A stretch of 23,673 nucleotides of DNA from Streptomyces rubradiris (GCF_016860525.1 NZ_BNEA01000002.1:1-23673); one strand, 5' to 3'. Shown: positions 9,065-18,526, counted from the first letter of the stretch. Program-made: numbers and translations. Notes: a model not told the origin generated them from the sequence alone.

Positions 9065-9110
9065 GGTTCGACACCTTCATTGGATCAGGGGGGCGGGCCG
9101 GGCACAGGGC

Positions 9111-9162
9111 GGTGGCCGCCGGTCTCCTCCCCCGCGCGCGGCGGGAGCGGCCGACGGCCACC
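9111..9162 (-). other. Long hairpin between malE and malF
   Basis: GGTGGCCG (9111-9118) pairs with CGGCCACC (9155-9162), and the interior can pair further (CTCCC with GGGAG) to form a long imperfect GC-rich stem. It begins 5 bases past the malE stop. Such structures after a binding-protein gene commonly stabilise the upstream mRNA so that more binding protein than permease is made; that role is inferred here. Confidence 0.6.
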
Positions 9163-9167
9163 CGGGC

Positions 9168-10442
9168 TCACTTGCCGAAGCCGTCCAGCAGCTCGGAGAT
9201 GGCCAGTTCGGCGTTGCCCAGGCCCTTGTCCAGCGACTCCTTGCCGCCGGCGACCTTGGCCAGCTCGGTGTCGAGCGGGACCCACAGGGAGCTGTACTCG
9301 GGCAGTGCCGGGCGGGGCTGGGCGGCGGCCAGGACGCCCTGGTAGCCGGCGATGCCCGGGTCGGCCTTGACCTGCGCGGTGTAGGCGTCGGAGCGGGTGG
9401 GCAGGGTGGAGTTCTTCAGGGCGATGGTCTCCTGCGCCTGGGCGGAGGTCATGAAGTTCACGAACTTCAGGGCCGCCGCCTGGTGGGCCTTGTCCGAGCC
9501 GGCGTACACCGACAGGTTGTGGCCGCCGGTCGGGGCGCCCGCCTTGCCGGTGGAGCCGGCCGGGACGGTGGCGATGCCCAGGTTCTTCTTGTCCTTGAAG
9601 GCGCTGCCCTTGTAGAAGTTCGTGATCTCCCAGGGGCCCTGGATGATCGCGGCGACCTTGCCGTTGACGAACGCGTCCTGGATGTGGGCGTAGGCGTCGG
9701 CGGTGGTGTCGGCCTTGTGCAGGCCCTTGCCGGAGAACAGGCTCTGCCAGGTGCCGTAGCCCTTCTTGGCGGCGGCCGAGGTCACGGTGATCTTCTTGGC
9801 GGCGGCGTCGACGGTGTCGGTGCCCTCGCCGTAGAGGAAGGGCTGGGCGTAGTAGGCCTGGACGGAGCCCCAGTAGCCGTCGGCCCCGGTCTTGTCCTTG
9901 ATCTTCGCGGCGGCGGCCTTCAGCTCGTCCCAGGTCCCCGGGGCCTCGGTGAGGCCGGCCTTCTGGAACAGGGCCTTGTTGTAGACCAGCGCGAGGGTGT
10001 CGGTGACCAGCGGGACGCCGTAGGTCTTGCCCTCGTACTGGGCCTGCTTGATCAGGCTCGGCTGGAACTTCGCCTGGTCGGCGAGGGCCTCGGTGCCGTC
10101 CAGCGGCAGGAAGAAGCCCTTCTTGGCGAAGGCCGGGGTCCAGCCGACCTCGGAGCGCAGCACGTCCGGGGCGCCGGTGGCGCCGGCCGCGGTGTCGAAC
10201 TTGTTCTGCGCCTGGTCGAAGGGCACGTTGACGTACTTGACCTTGATGTCCTTGTGCGCGGCCTCGAACTGCTCGACCAGGGCCCGGTAGGCCGGGGCCT
10301 CGTTGGTGGCGTTGGAGGTGTCCCACCAGGTGATGGTGACCGGGCCGTCCGACTTCCCGCTGTCGCCGTCACCGCCGCCGCACGCCGTCGCCGTCAGGGC
10401 GAGGGACGCCGCCAGCGCGGAGGCCGCTATGCCACGCCGCAT
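9168..10442 (-). CDS. malE: Maltose/maltodextrin-binding lipoprotein MalE, 424 aa
   Basis: Extracellular solute-binding protein (family 1) that captures maltodextrins for MalFG. The N-terminus MRRGIAASALAASLALTATAC is a lipoprotein signal with the lipidated Cys at 21, followed by a glycine/aspartate/serine-rich linker. The mature part has the usual features: ITWWDTSN near residue 36, YGVPLVTDTLALVYNK, AAIIQGPWEI and GGHNLSVYAGSDKAHQAALKF-like segments. The ATG at 10442 has AAGGAG six bases upstream, an ideal site; the open frame runs further upstream but lacks a comparable start. It is the first gene of the mal operon and diverges from malR across a 344-base region with several putative MalR half-sites. 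Confidence 0.95.
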   Translation of the reverse strand: MRRGIAASALAASLALTATACGGGDGDSGKSDGPVTITWWDTSNATNEAPAYRALVEQFEAAHKDIKVKYVNVPFDQAQNKFDTAAGATGAPDVLRSEVGWTPAFAKKGFFLPLDGTEALADQAKFQPSLIKQAQYEGKTYGVPLVTDTLALVYNKALFQKAGLTEAPGTWDELKAAAAKIKDKTGADGYWGSVQAYYAQPFLYGEGTDTVDAAAKKITVTSAAAKKGYGTWQSLFSGKGLHKADTTADAYAHIQDAFVNGKVAAIIQGPWEITNFYKGSAFKDKKNLGIATVPAGSTGKAGAPTGGHNLSVYAGSDKAHQAAALKFVNFMTSAQAQETIALKNSTLPTRSDAYTAQVKADPGIAGYQGVLAAAQPRPALPEYSSLWVPLDTELAKVAGGKESLDKGLGNAELAISELLDGFGK

Positions 10443-10786
10443 GAGTTCTCCTTGAGGGTTAAAGCCCGAGTGGTACAGGGGGCGGTGCAGGTCCGCCCCT
10501 TGCGACTTGCCGACTGCGCCGTTGCCGCGGCCGGGCGACAGGGAACGTAACAGCGATGTAAGCGCTGCGAAAGACCTTGCAGAAAAAAAGTGCAAGGGAA
10601 CACGATGGTTACCCGGCCGTAACCGTTCGGCGGCCGCTGGACACTTGTGCAAGACTCTGCAAGCTCTTGCCACCATGATTCGAGGGAGCCGCGATGAGGC
10701 AGCAACCCACTGCGGGGCGTCCGGCCGTCCGCGCCCGGCGTCCGGCCGGTGTGCAAGGGCGGAGCCGACCGGTACAGTCCAGTGGC
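10443..10786. promoter_or_regulatory. malR-malE divergent control region with probable MalR operators
   Basis: No convincing gene lies in these 344 bases. An inverted repeat CCTTGCA (10575-10581) and TGCAAGG (10591-10597) flanks an A-rich centre. A second cluster at 10644-10670 holds two TGCAAG copies 10 bases apart (10648 and 10658) with CTTG at 10644 and CTTGC at 10666. These resemble the CTTGCAG-type repeats known at MalR-controlled streptomycete promoters. The malE promoter is probably near 10545-10600 reading leftward, but no -10/-35 pair is certain. The malE ribosome binding site AAGGAG is next to its ATG at the left end. Confidence 0.7.
10773..10778 (+). promoter_or_regulatory. Candidate -10 element of malR
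   Basis: TACAGT lies 8 bases before the GTG at 10787, the spacing expected when transcription starts at the start codon. The hexamer 17 bases upstream, TGTGCA (10750-10755), matches a -35 box only weakly but overlaps a GTGCAAGG half-site, which would allow self-repression by MalR. No ribosome binding site precedes the GTG. Confidence 0.4.
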
Positions 10787-11819
10787 GTGACCACACGGCT
10801 TGCCGACATCGCTGCGCAGGCGGGGGTGAGCGAAGCGACCGTCAGCCGGGTCCTCAACGGAAAGCCGGGCGTCGCCGCCACCACCCGCCAGTCCGTGCTC
10901 GCCGCCCTGGACGTCCTGGGCTACGAGCGCCCGGTACGGCTGCGGCAGCGCAGCGAGGGTCTGGTCGGGCTGATCACGCCCGAGCTGGAGAACCCGATAT
11001 TCCCGGCCCTGGCGCAGGTCATCGGCCAGGCGCTGACCCGCCAGGGCTACACCCCGGTGCTCGCCACGCAGACCCCGGGCGGGTCGACCGAGGACGAGCT
11101 GACCGAGATGCTGGTGGACCGCGGGGTCGCCGGGATCATCTACGTCTCCGGGCTGCACGCCGACACCACCGCCGACATGCAGCGCTACGAGCGGCTGCGG
11201 GCGCGGGGCGTGCCGTTCGTGCTGGTGGACGGGTTCTCGCCGCGGGTGCAGGCGCCGTTCATCTCCCCCGACGACCGCGCGGCGATGACGCTCGCGGTGA
11301 CGCACCTGGTGTCCCTCGGGCACACCCGGATCGGGCTCGCCCTCGGGCCCAAGCGGTTCGTGCCGGTGCAGCGCAAGATCGAGGGCTTCGTACGGGCCGT
11401 GCGGGACCAGCTGGGGCTCGCCGCGCAGACCGTGGAGGGCGAGCTGATCCAGCACTCGCTGTACACGCTGGAAGGCGGACAGGCCGCGGCGGCGGCGCTG
11501 ATCGAGCGGGGCTGTACGGCGGTGGTCTGCGCCAGCGACATGATGGCGCTGGGCGCGATACGCACGGCCGGCAGCGGGGCCTGGAGGTACCCCGGGACGT
11601 GTCGGTGGTCGGCTTCGACGACTCCCCGCTGATCGCCTTCACCGACCCGCCCCTGACCCCGGTGCGCAAGCGGTCCCGGCGATGGGGCAGGCGGCGGTGC
11701 GCACGCTGCTGGAGGAGATCGGCGGGACCCCGGCGCCGCACAGCGAGTTCGTGTTCATGCCGGAGCTGGTGGTGCGCGGCTCGACCGCCTCGGCTCCGCA
11801 CGGTTCACGCGCGTCGTAG
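10787..11819 (+). CDS. malR: LacI-family maltose repressor MalR (Reg1 type), apparent two-base loss
   Basis: Transcriptional repressor of maltodextrin genes. The N-terminal helix-turn-helix RLADIAAQAGVSEATVSRVL (residues 4-23) is classic LacI, followed by the hinge and a periplasmic-binding-protein-like sensor core (LVGLITPELENPIFPALAQV, VVCASDMMALGAI). One-base deletions near 11568 (GGCCGG versus GGCCCGG in the mirror copy) and near 11670 (AAGCGG versus AAGCCGG) break the frame. Restoring both gives a 344-residue protein ending at TAG 11817-11819, the length I recall for streptomycete MalR. The GTG at 10787 was chosen because it matches the family start (VTTRLADIAAQ). An in-frame ATG at 10694 has an AGGGAG site and would add 31 residues, so it remains possible. 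It is divergent from malE. Confidence 0.88.
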
Positions 11820-11854
11820 GCCGCGGGACCCGGGCTCGCCCCGGCCGCGGGGCC

Positions 11855-11876
11855 CGCGCCCGGCCAGAAGGTGCGC
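11855..11876. other. Spacer and fold-back junction of the inverted repeat
   Basis: These 22 bases separate the two arms. They are very GC-rich, and their ends (GCGCC at 11856-11860, GGTGCGC at 11870-11876) are themselves nearly complementary, so the unpaired loop may be only about 10 bases. The junction lies 35 bases past the malR stop, where a natural GC-rich hairpin or terminator could have promoted fold-back synthesis or reading of the second strand. No recombination site, insertion-sequence end or telomere-like sequence is visible. Confidence 0.85.
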
Positions 11877-11911
11877 GGCCCCGCGGCCGGGGCGAGCCCG
11901 GGTCCCGCGGC

Positions 11912-12953
11912 CTACGACGCGCGTGAACCGTGCGGAGCCGAGGCGGTTCGAGCCGCGGCACCACCAGCTCCGGCATGAACACGAACTCAGCTGTGCGGCC
12001 GCCGGGGTCCCGCCGGATCTCCTCCAGCAGCGTGCGCACCGCCGCCTGCCCCATCGCCACGGGACCGGCTTGCGCACCGTGGTCAGGGGCGGGTCGGTGA
12101 AGGCGATCAGCGGGGAGTCGTCGAAGCCGACCACCGACACGTCCCGGGGTACCTCCAGGCCCCGCTGCCGGGCCGTGCGTATCGCGCCCAGCGCCATCAT
12201 GTCGCTGGCGCAGACCACCGCCGTACAGCCCCCGCTCGATCAGCGCCGCCGCCGCGGCCTGTCCGCCTTCCAGCGTGTACAGCGAGTGCTGGATCAGCTC
12301 GCCCTCCACGGTCTGCGCGGCGAGCCCCAGCTGGTCCCGCACGGCCCGTACGAAGCCCTCGATCTTGCGCTGCACCGGCACGAACCGCTTGGGCCCGAGG
12401 GCGAGCCCGATCCGGGTGTGCCCGAGGGACACCAGGTGCGTCACCGCGAGCGTCATCGCCGCGCGGTCGTCGGGGGAGATGAACGGCGCCTGCACCCGCG
12501 GCGAGAACCCGTCCACCAGCACGAACGGCACGCCCCGCGCCCGCAGCCGCTCGTAGCGCTGCATGTCGGCGGTGGTGTCGGCGTGCAGCCCGGAGACGTA
12601 GATGATCCGGCGACCCCGCGGTCCACCAGCATCTCGGTCAGCTCGTCCTCGGTCGACCCGCCCGGGGTCTGCGTGGCGAGCACCGGGGTGTAGCCCTGGC
12701 GGGTCAGCGCCTGGCCGATGACCTGCGCCAGGGCCGGGAATATCGGGTTCTCCAGCTCGGGCGTGATCAGCCCGACCAGACCCTCGCTGCGCTGCCGCAG
12801 CCGTACCGGGCGCTCGTAGCCCAGGACGTCCAGGGCGGCGAGCACGGACTGGCGGGTGGTGGCGGCGACGCCCGGCTTTCCGTTGAGGACCCGGCTGACG
12901 GTCGCTTCGCTCACCCCCGCCTGCGCAGCGATGTCGGCAAGCCGTGTGGTCAC
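11912..12953 (-). pseudogene. malR: Mirror copy of malR, frameshifted (probable sequence errors)
   Basis: The same LacI-type gene as 10787-11819, read on the minus strand from the GTG at 12953 to the TAG at 11912-11914. Compared with the reconstructed 1035-base gene it has one deletion (about 12612) and eight inserted bases (about 12230, 12059-12060, 12015, 12000, 11989, 11957 and 11948). It carries the correct base at both places where the left copy is broken, so the two copies together restore one intact repressor. The DNA-binding domain is intact; the sensor domain is scrambled after about residue 113. Confidence 0.88.
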
Positions 12954-13298
12954 GCCACTGGACTGTACCGGTCGGCTCCGCCCTTGCACACCGGCCGGAC
13001 GCCGGGCGCGGACGGCCGGACGCCCCGCAGTGGGTTGCTGCCTCATCGCGGCTCCCTCGAATCATGGTGGCAAGAGCTTGCAGAGTCTTGCACAAGTGTC
13101 CAGCGGCCGCCCGAACGGTTACGGCCGGGTAACCATCGTGTTCCCTTGCACTTTTTTTCTGCAAGGTCTTTCGCAGCGCTTACATCGCTGTTACGTTCCC
13201 TGTCGCCCGGCCGCGGCAACGGCGCAGTCGGCAAGTCGCAAGGGGCGGACCTGCACCGCCCCCTGTACCACTCGGGCTTTAACCCTCAAGGAGAACTC
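12954..13298. promoter_or_regulatory. Mirror copy of the malR-malE control region
   Basis: Reverse complement of 10443-10786 with one extra base in a G run near 13111. It has the same inverted repeat (CCTTGCA 13144-13150, TGCAAGG 13160-13166), the half-site cluster at 13071-13097 and AAGGAG before the malE ATG. No gene is visible. Confidence 0.7.
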
Positions 13299-14569
13299 AT
13301 GCGGCGTGGCATAGCGGCCTCCGCGCTGGCGGCGTCCCTCGCCCTGACGGCGACGGCGTGCGGCGGCGGTGACGGCGACAGCGGGAAGTCGGACGGCCCG
13401 GTCACCATCACCTGGTGGGACACCTCCAACGCCACAACGAGGCCCCGGCTACCGGGCCCTGGTCGAGCAGTTCGAGGCCGCGCACAAGGACATCAAGGTC
13501 AAGTACGTCAACGTGCCCTTCGACCAGGCGCAGAACAAGTTCGACACCGCGGCCGGCGCCACCGGCGCCCCGGACGTGCTGCGCTCCGAGGTCGGCTGGA
13601 CCCCGGCCTTCGCCAAGAAGGGCTTCTTCCTGCCGCTGGACGGCACCGAGGCCCTCGCCGACCAGGCGAAGTTCCAGCCGAGCCTGATCAAGCAGGCCCA
13701 GTACGAGGGCAAGACCTACGGCGTCCCGCTGGTCACCGACACCCTCGCGCTGGTCTACAACAAGGCCCTGTTCCAGAAGGCCGGCCTCACCGAGGCCCGG
13801 GGACCTGGGACGAGCTGAAGGCCGCCGCCGCGAAGATCAAGGACAAGACCGGGGCCGACGGCTACTGGGGCTCCGTCCAGGCCTACTACGCCCAGCCCTT
13901 CCTCTACGGCGAGGGCACCGACACCGTCGACGCCGCCGCCAAGAAGATCACCGTGACCTCGGCCGCCGCCAAGAAGGGCTACGGCACCTGGCAGAGCCTG
14001 TTCTCCGGCAAGGGCCTGCACAAGGCCGACACCACCGCCGACGCCTACGCCCACATCCAGGACGCGTCGTCAACGGCAAGGTCGCCGCGATCATCCAGGG
14101 CCCCTGGGAGATCACGAACTTCTACAAGGGCAGCGCCTTCAAGGACAAGAAGAACCTGGGCATCGCCACCGTCCCGGCCGGCTCCACCGGCAAGGCGGGC
14201 GCCCCGACCGGCGGCCACAACCTGTCGGTGTACGCCGGCTCGGACAAGGCCCACCAGGCGGCGGCCCTGAAGTTCGTGAACTTCATGACCTCCGCCCAGG
14301 CGCAGGAGACCATCGCCCTGAAGAACTCCACCCTGCCCACCCGCTCCGACGCCTACACCGCGCAGGTCAAGGCCGACCCGGGCATCGCCGGCTACCAGGG
14401 CGTCCTGGCCGCCGCCCAGCCCCGCCCGGCACTGCCCGAGTACAGCTCCCTGTGGGTCCCGCTCGACACCGAGCTGGCCAAGGTCGCCGGCGGCAAGGAG
14501 TCGCTGGACAAGGGCCTGGGCAACGCCGAACTGGCCATCTCCGAGCTGCTGGACGGCTTCGGCAAGTGA
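13299..14569 (+). pseudogene. malE: Mirror copy of malE, four one-base deletions
   Basis: Copy of the maltodextrin-binding lipoprotein gene, with the same start context and the TGA at 14567-14569. Four single-base losses near 13434, 13449, 13798 and 14066 move the reading through all three frames; the intact 424-residue version is at 9168-10442. The lipoprotein signal and the last 113 residues read normally. The losses fall in short C, G or T runs, as expected of sequencing error. Confidence 0.9.
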
Positions 14570-14574
14570 GCCCG

Positions 14575-14626
14575 GGTGGCCGTCGGCCGCTCCCGCCGCG
14601 CGCGGGGGAGGAGACCGGCGGCCACC
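14575..14626 (+). other. Mirror copy of the malE-malF hairpin
   Basis: Identical to the hairpin at 9111-9162 in reverse complement, between the malE stop and the malF start of this arm. Confidence 0.55.
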
Positions 14627-14672
14627 GCCCTGTGCCCGGCCCGCCCCCCTGATCCAATGAAGGTGTCGAACC

Positions 14673-15676
14673 ATGACAGTCGCCATCGACCGCGCCACCG
14701 GCAAGCGCCGCGGTGACCGCGCGCCTCGTCCCGGGCTGGGGCAGCGCGTCAAGAACGGCCTCCAGAAGTACTGGTACGCCTACGCGATGATCGCCCCGGT
14801 GGTCATCGTGCTCGGCGTCCTCGTCGGCTACCGCTGGCCCGCGGCTTCTACCTCACCCTCACCGACGCCAACAGCCTCAACTCGGCGCGGACGATCGGCG
14901 TCAACCACATCGACGCCACCTACGAGTTCATCGGCCTGGACAACTACCAGGACATCCTGTTCGGCCCGACGGCCTACGACCGGTTCTGGTCGCACTTCCT
15001 GTGGACCGTCTTCTGGACGGCCGCCTGCGTCGCCCTGCACTACGCCCTCGGGCTCGGCCTCGCGCTCCTGCTGCACCAGAAGCTGCGCGGCCGCACCGTC
15101 TACCGGCTGCTGCTCGTCCTGCCCTGGGCCGTGCCGACCTTCGTCACCGTCTTCTCCTGGCGGATCATGCTCGCCGACTCCGGCGCGCTCAACCAGCTCC
15201 TCGGCGCCCTCCACCTGCCCCAGCCGGCCTGGCTGGAGGACACCTTCTGGCAGCGGTTCGCCGCGATCATGGTGAACACCTGGTGCGGTGTGCCGTTCAT
15301 GATGCTCTCGCTGCTCGGCGGGCTGCAGTCCATCGACTCCACGCTCTACGAGGCCGCCGAGATGGACGGCGCGAGCGCCTGGCAGCGCTTCCGCCACGTC
15401 ACCTTGCCCGGACTGCGCGCGGTCAGCTCCACCGTGGTCCTGCTCGGCGTCATCTGGACCTTCAACCAGTTCGTCATCATCTTCCTGCTGTTCGGCAAGA
15501 ACTCCGCCCCGGACGCCCAGATCCTCGTCACCTGGGCCTACCAGCTGGGCTTCGGCCAGCAGCCGCGCGACTTCGCCCAGTCCGCCGCCTACGGCGTGCT
15601 GCTGCTGTCGATCCTCACCGTCTTCACCTCCTTCTACTTCCGCTGGCTGAAGCGCAATGACCAACTCGCCGTCTGA
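14673..15676 (+). pseudogene. malF: Mirror copy of malF, one-base deletion
   Basis: Copy of the MalF permease gene. A single C is missing near 14831 (GGCTACCGC versus GGCTACCCGC), which shifts the frame after residue 52, within the first membrane segment. The correct frame can be read again from about 14832 to the stop at 15676. One substitution changes the Met of ALMLHQ to Leu (ALLLHQ). The intact 334-residue version is at 8060-9064. Confidence 0.9.
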
Positions 15677-15695
15677 CGCCGCAGGAGCCGCCGCC

Positions 15696-16601
15696 ATGAG
15701 CACCACGACCCTGGACACCACGAAGACCGCGCCGGCCCCCGCCGCCGTACCCGTCCGCCGCACCCGCCGGCGCGGCGAGCGCGGACCGCTCGGCACCGCC
15801 CTGCTGCACGGCGGCCTCGCCCTGGCCAGCCTGATCGCCCTCGCCCCGGTGGCCTGGCTGTGCTACCTGTCCCTCGGCCCGGACAAGGACGACTACCTCC
15901 ACCCGGGCGGCATCGCGGGCAAGCTGACCTTCTCCAACTACAGCTTCGTGCTCCAGCACACCGGCTTCCTCGACTGGTTCAAGTCGACGCTGATCGTGGC
16001 CCCTCGGCACCACCGTGATCGGTGTCCTCGTCGCCGCCACCACCGGCTACGCGGTCTCCCGGATGCGCTTTCCCGGCTACAAGCAGCTGATGTGGGTCCT
16101 GCTGCTCACCCAGGCCTTCCCGATCGCCATCTGATCGTGCCGATGTACGAGATCTTCAGCGAGCTCGGCCTCATCGACACCTACTGGGCGCTGATCGCCA
16201 TCAACTGCTCCACCGCCGTGCCGTACAGCGCCTGGCTGCTGAAGGGCTACTTCGACACCATCCCGTTCGAGATCGACGAGGCCGGGCGGGTGGACGGGCT
16301 CAGCCCCTTCGGCACCTTCTTCCGGCTGATCCTGCCGCTGGCCCGCCCGGGGCTGGCCGTCGCCGCGTTCTACACCTTCATCACCGCCGTCGGCGAGGTC
16401 GCCTTCGCGACGACCTTCCTGCTGGACGACTCCAAGTACACCTTCGCCGTCGGCCTGCAGACCTTCGTCAGCGAGCACGACGCCCAGTGGAACTACATGG
16501 CCGCCACCGCGGTGCTGATCGCGATACCGGTGACGGTGTTCTTCTACCTCGTGCAGAAGAACCTGGTCACCGGCCTCACCGCCGGCGGCACCAAGGGCTG
16601 A
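15696..16601 (+). CDS. malG: Mirror copy of malG, open but with a garbled internal segment
   Basis: The copy keeps a 301-codon frame with the same start (ATG 15696 after GCAGGAG) and stop. An extra C near 16002 and a missing C near 16133 put about 44 codons (roughly residues 103-146) out of frame, replacing transmembrane segments 2 and 3 with an arginine/histidine/proline-rich stretch. The EAA loop and the remaining segments match the left copy. As written, the protein could not fold as a permease; this is very probably two sequence errors that happen to cancel. Confidence 0.88.
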   Translation: MSTTTLDTTKTAPAPAAVPVRRTRRRGERGPLGTALLHGGLALASLIALAPVAWLCYLSLGPDKDDYLHPGGIAGKLTFSNYSFVLQHTGFLDWFKSTLIVAPRHHRDRCPRRRHHRLRGLPDALSRLQAADVGPAAHPGLPDRHLIVPMYEIFSELGLIDTYWALIAINCSTAVPYSAWLLKGYFDTIPFEIDEAGRVDGLSPFGTFFRLILPLARPGLAVAAFYTFITAVGEVAFATTFLLDDSKYTFAVGLQTFVSEHDAQWNYMAATAVLIAIPVTVFFYLVQKNLVTGLTAGGTKG

Positions 16602-16616
16602 CGCCCGCACCGGCCG

Positions 16617-16663
16617 GGCGGGCCGCGGTGGCCCAACCGACCCCGCCGCCACCGCGGCCCGCC
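16617..16663 (+). terminator. Mirror copy of the malG-aglA hairpin
   Basis: The same perfect 16-bp stem as at 7073-7119 (16617-16632 pairing with 16648-16663), 15 bases past the malG stop of this arm. Confidence 0.6.
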
Positions 16664-16720
16664 TCGTACTCCGGCCATCAACGACCGCCCACCATGCACC
16701 AGTTACGTATCAAGGACGCC

Positions 16721-18400
16721 ATGAGCCAGCAGCACTCCGCCGCACCGGCCCGCCACTCCAGCGCCGTCACCGTCGCCGACCGCCGCGACTGGTGGCGGGA
16801 CGCGGTCATCTACCAGGTCTACCCGCGCAGCTTCGCCGACGGCAACGGCGACGGCATGGGCGACCTGGAGGGCGTACGCTCCCGCCTGCCGTACCTGCGC
16901 GACCTCGGCGTGGACGCGGTGTGGCTCAGCCCCTTCTACGCCTCCCCGCAGGCCGACGCCGGCTACGACGTCGCCGACTACCGCGCCGTCGACCGATGTT
17001 CGGCTCCCTGCTGGACGCCGACGCGCTGATCCGCGACGCCCACGCGCACGGCCTGCGCGTCATCGTGGACCTGGTCCCCAACCACTCCTCCGACCGGCAC
17101 GAGTGGTTCAAGCGCGCCCTCGCCGAGGGTCCCGGCTCCCCGCTGCGCGAGCGCTACCACTTCCGCCCCGGCAAGGGAGACAACGGCGAACTGCCGCCCA
17201 ACGACTGGGAGTCCATCTTCGGCGGACCGGCCTGGACCCGGGTGACCGAGCCGGACGGCACCCCCGGCGAGTGGTACCTGCACCTGTTCGCCCCCGAGCA
17301 GCCCGACTTCAACTGGGAACACCCGGCCGTCGGCGACGAGTTCCGCTCGATCCTGCGCTTCTGGCTGGACATGGGCGTGGACGGCTTCCGCATCGACGTC
17401 GCCCACGGCCTGGTCAAGGCGGCGGGCCTGCCCGACCTCGGCACTCACGACCAGGTCAAGCTGCTGGGCAATGACGTCATGCCGTTCTTCGACCAGGACG
17501 GCGTGCACGCCATCTACCGCCAGTGGCGCCGCATCCTCGACGAGTACTCGGGTGACCGCATCTTCGTGGCCGAGGCGTGGACCCGACCGTCGAGCGCACC
17601 GCGAACTACGTGCGCCCCGACGAACTCCACCAGGCGTTCAACTTCCAGTACCTGGGCACGGCCTGGGACGCCGAGGAGCTGCGCACGGTCATCGACCGCA
17701 CCCTGGACGCGATGCGCCCGTCGGCGCCCCCGCCACCTGGGTGCTGTCCAACCACGACGTCACCCGGCACGCCACCCGCTTCGCCAACCCGCCCGGCCTC
17801 GGCACCCAGATCCGCACGGCCGGCGACCGCGAGCTGGGCCTGCGCCGGGCCCGCGCCGCCACCCTGCTGATGCTCGCCTGCCCGGCTCGGCCTACCTCTA
17901 CCAGGGCGAGGAACTGGGCCTGCCGGACGTCGTGGACCTGCCCGACGAGGTCCGCCAGGACCCGGCGTACTTCCGCGGCGCGGGCCAGGACGGCTTCCGC
18001 GACGGCTGCCGGGTGCCGATCCGTGGACCAGTACGGGCTCCTCCTACGGCTTCGGCGACGGCGGAAGCTGGCTGCCCCAGCCGCCGGCCTGGGCCGAGCT
18101 GAGCGTGGAGGCGCAGACCGGGACCCCCGGCTCCACGCTGGAGGCTGTAACGGTCGGCGCTGCGGGTCGAAGGGACGCGCAGGACCTGGGCGCGGGAGAT
18201 CGGTGGAGCGGCTGCGGCGCGGACGAGGGCGTCCGTCCTTCCGGCGGGGCGACTTCGTTCTGCGGGCCAACACCCCGGCGAAAGTGCACGTGGACGATGC
18301 CGTCCCACGAGGGTGCTGCTCTCCAGCGGCGAGGTCCGATGCGGACGGCGAGACGAAGGGTGCCCGCCGACACCACGGTGTGTGGTCCGCGGAGCGCTGA
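16721..18400 (+). pseudogene. aglA: Mirror copy of aglA, multiply frameshifted
   Basis: Copy of the alpha-glucosidase gene. Single C losses near 16993, 17582, 17719, 17877 and 18021 break the frame. From about 18143 to 18380 the copy also has many substitutions and indels and is barely alignable at the protein level. Motifs DLVPNHSS, DGFRID and VAEAW are still readable in one frame. The intact 561-residue version is at 5330-7015. Confidence 0.88.
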
Positions 18401-18457
18401 CGCCGCACGGAGGGCCCCCTGACGCTCCTTCTGAAACTTTACCGCACACCTTAACTC

Positions 18458-18484
18458 CGGCCGTGCCTTCAGGGCAGCCGGGCC
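18458..18484 (+). terminator. Mirror copy of the aglA terminator, degraded
   Basis: Corresponds to 5240-5266, but the 11-bp stem is interrupted here (CCGTGCC facing GGCAGCCGGG) by mismatches and gaps. It is followed by the same TTTACC. The damage matches the error-rich stretch around it. Confidence 0.5.
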
Positions 18485-18507
18485 TTTACCATCTGCGTCA
18501 CCGAAGC

Positions 18508-18526
18508 TTGCTGAAAGTTTCAGCAA
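18508..18526 (+). promoter_or_regulatory. Mirror copy of the amylase operator
   Basis: TTGCTGAAAGTTTCAGCAA is one base shorter than the left-arm version (5196-5215) and therefore reads as a perfect odd-length palindrome. The length difference lies in the central A/T run. Confidence 0.6.

Larger units (their letters stand above)
29..11854. repeat. Left arm of a giant inverted repeat (about 11.8 kb)
   Basis: Every gene and intergenic region of this arm reappears in reverse complement at 11877-23673. Paired coordinates sum to 23731 at the centre, 23740 at the malR start, 23741 at the malE start, 23736 over malG, 23713 at the amylase stop and 23702 at the outer end, so the arms drift by only a few dozen bases in total. 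The innermost 71 bases (11784-11854) pair perfectly. Base 29 pairs with the last base of the window, so the repeat may continue beyond it. This arm is the cleaner copy: amylase, aglA, malG, malF and malE are all open. It still carries single-base deletions near 449, 605, 11568 and 11670. Confidence 0.97.

Noticed and set aside
9168..10796. Long upstream extension of the malE frame to 10796
   Set aside because: The extension crosses the operator region and antisense malR sequence. The ATG at 10442 has an ideal AAGGAG site and starts a lipoprotein signal.
11820..11911. Composite transposon or insertion-sequence end at the junction
   Set aside because: There is no transposase, no target-site duplication and no insertion-sequence-like terminal repeats; only GC-rich mirrored sequence following malR.
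11755..13164. A 469-codon minus-strand frame over the right malR copy
   Set aside because: It is a chimera of frames produced by the indels: only a central stretch reads as MalR, flanked by arginine/proline-rich out-of-frame sequence.
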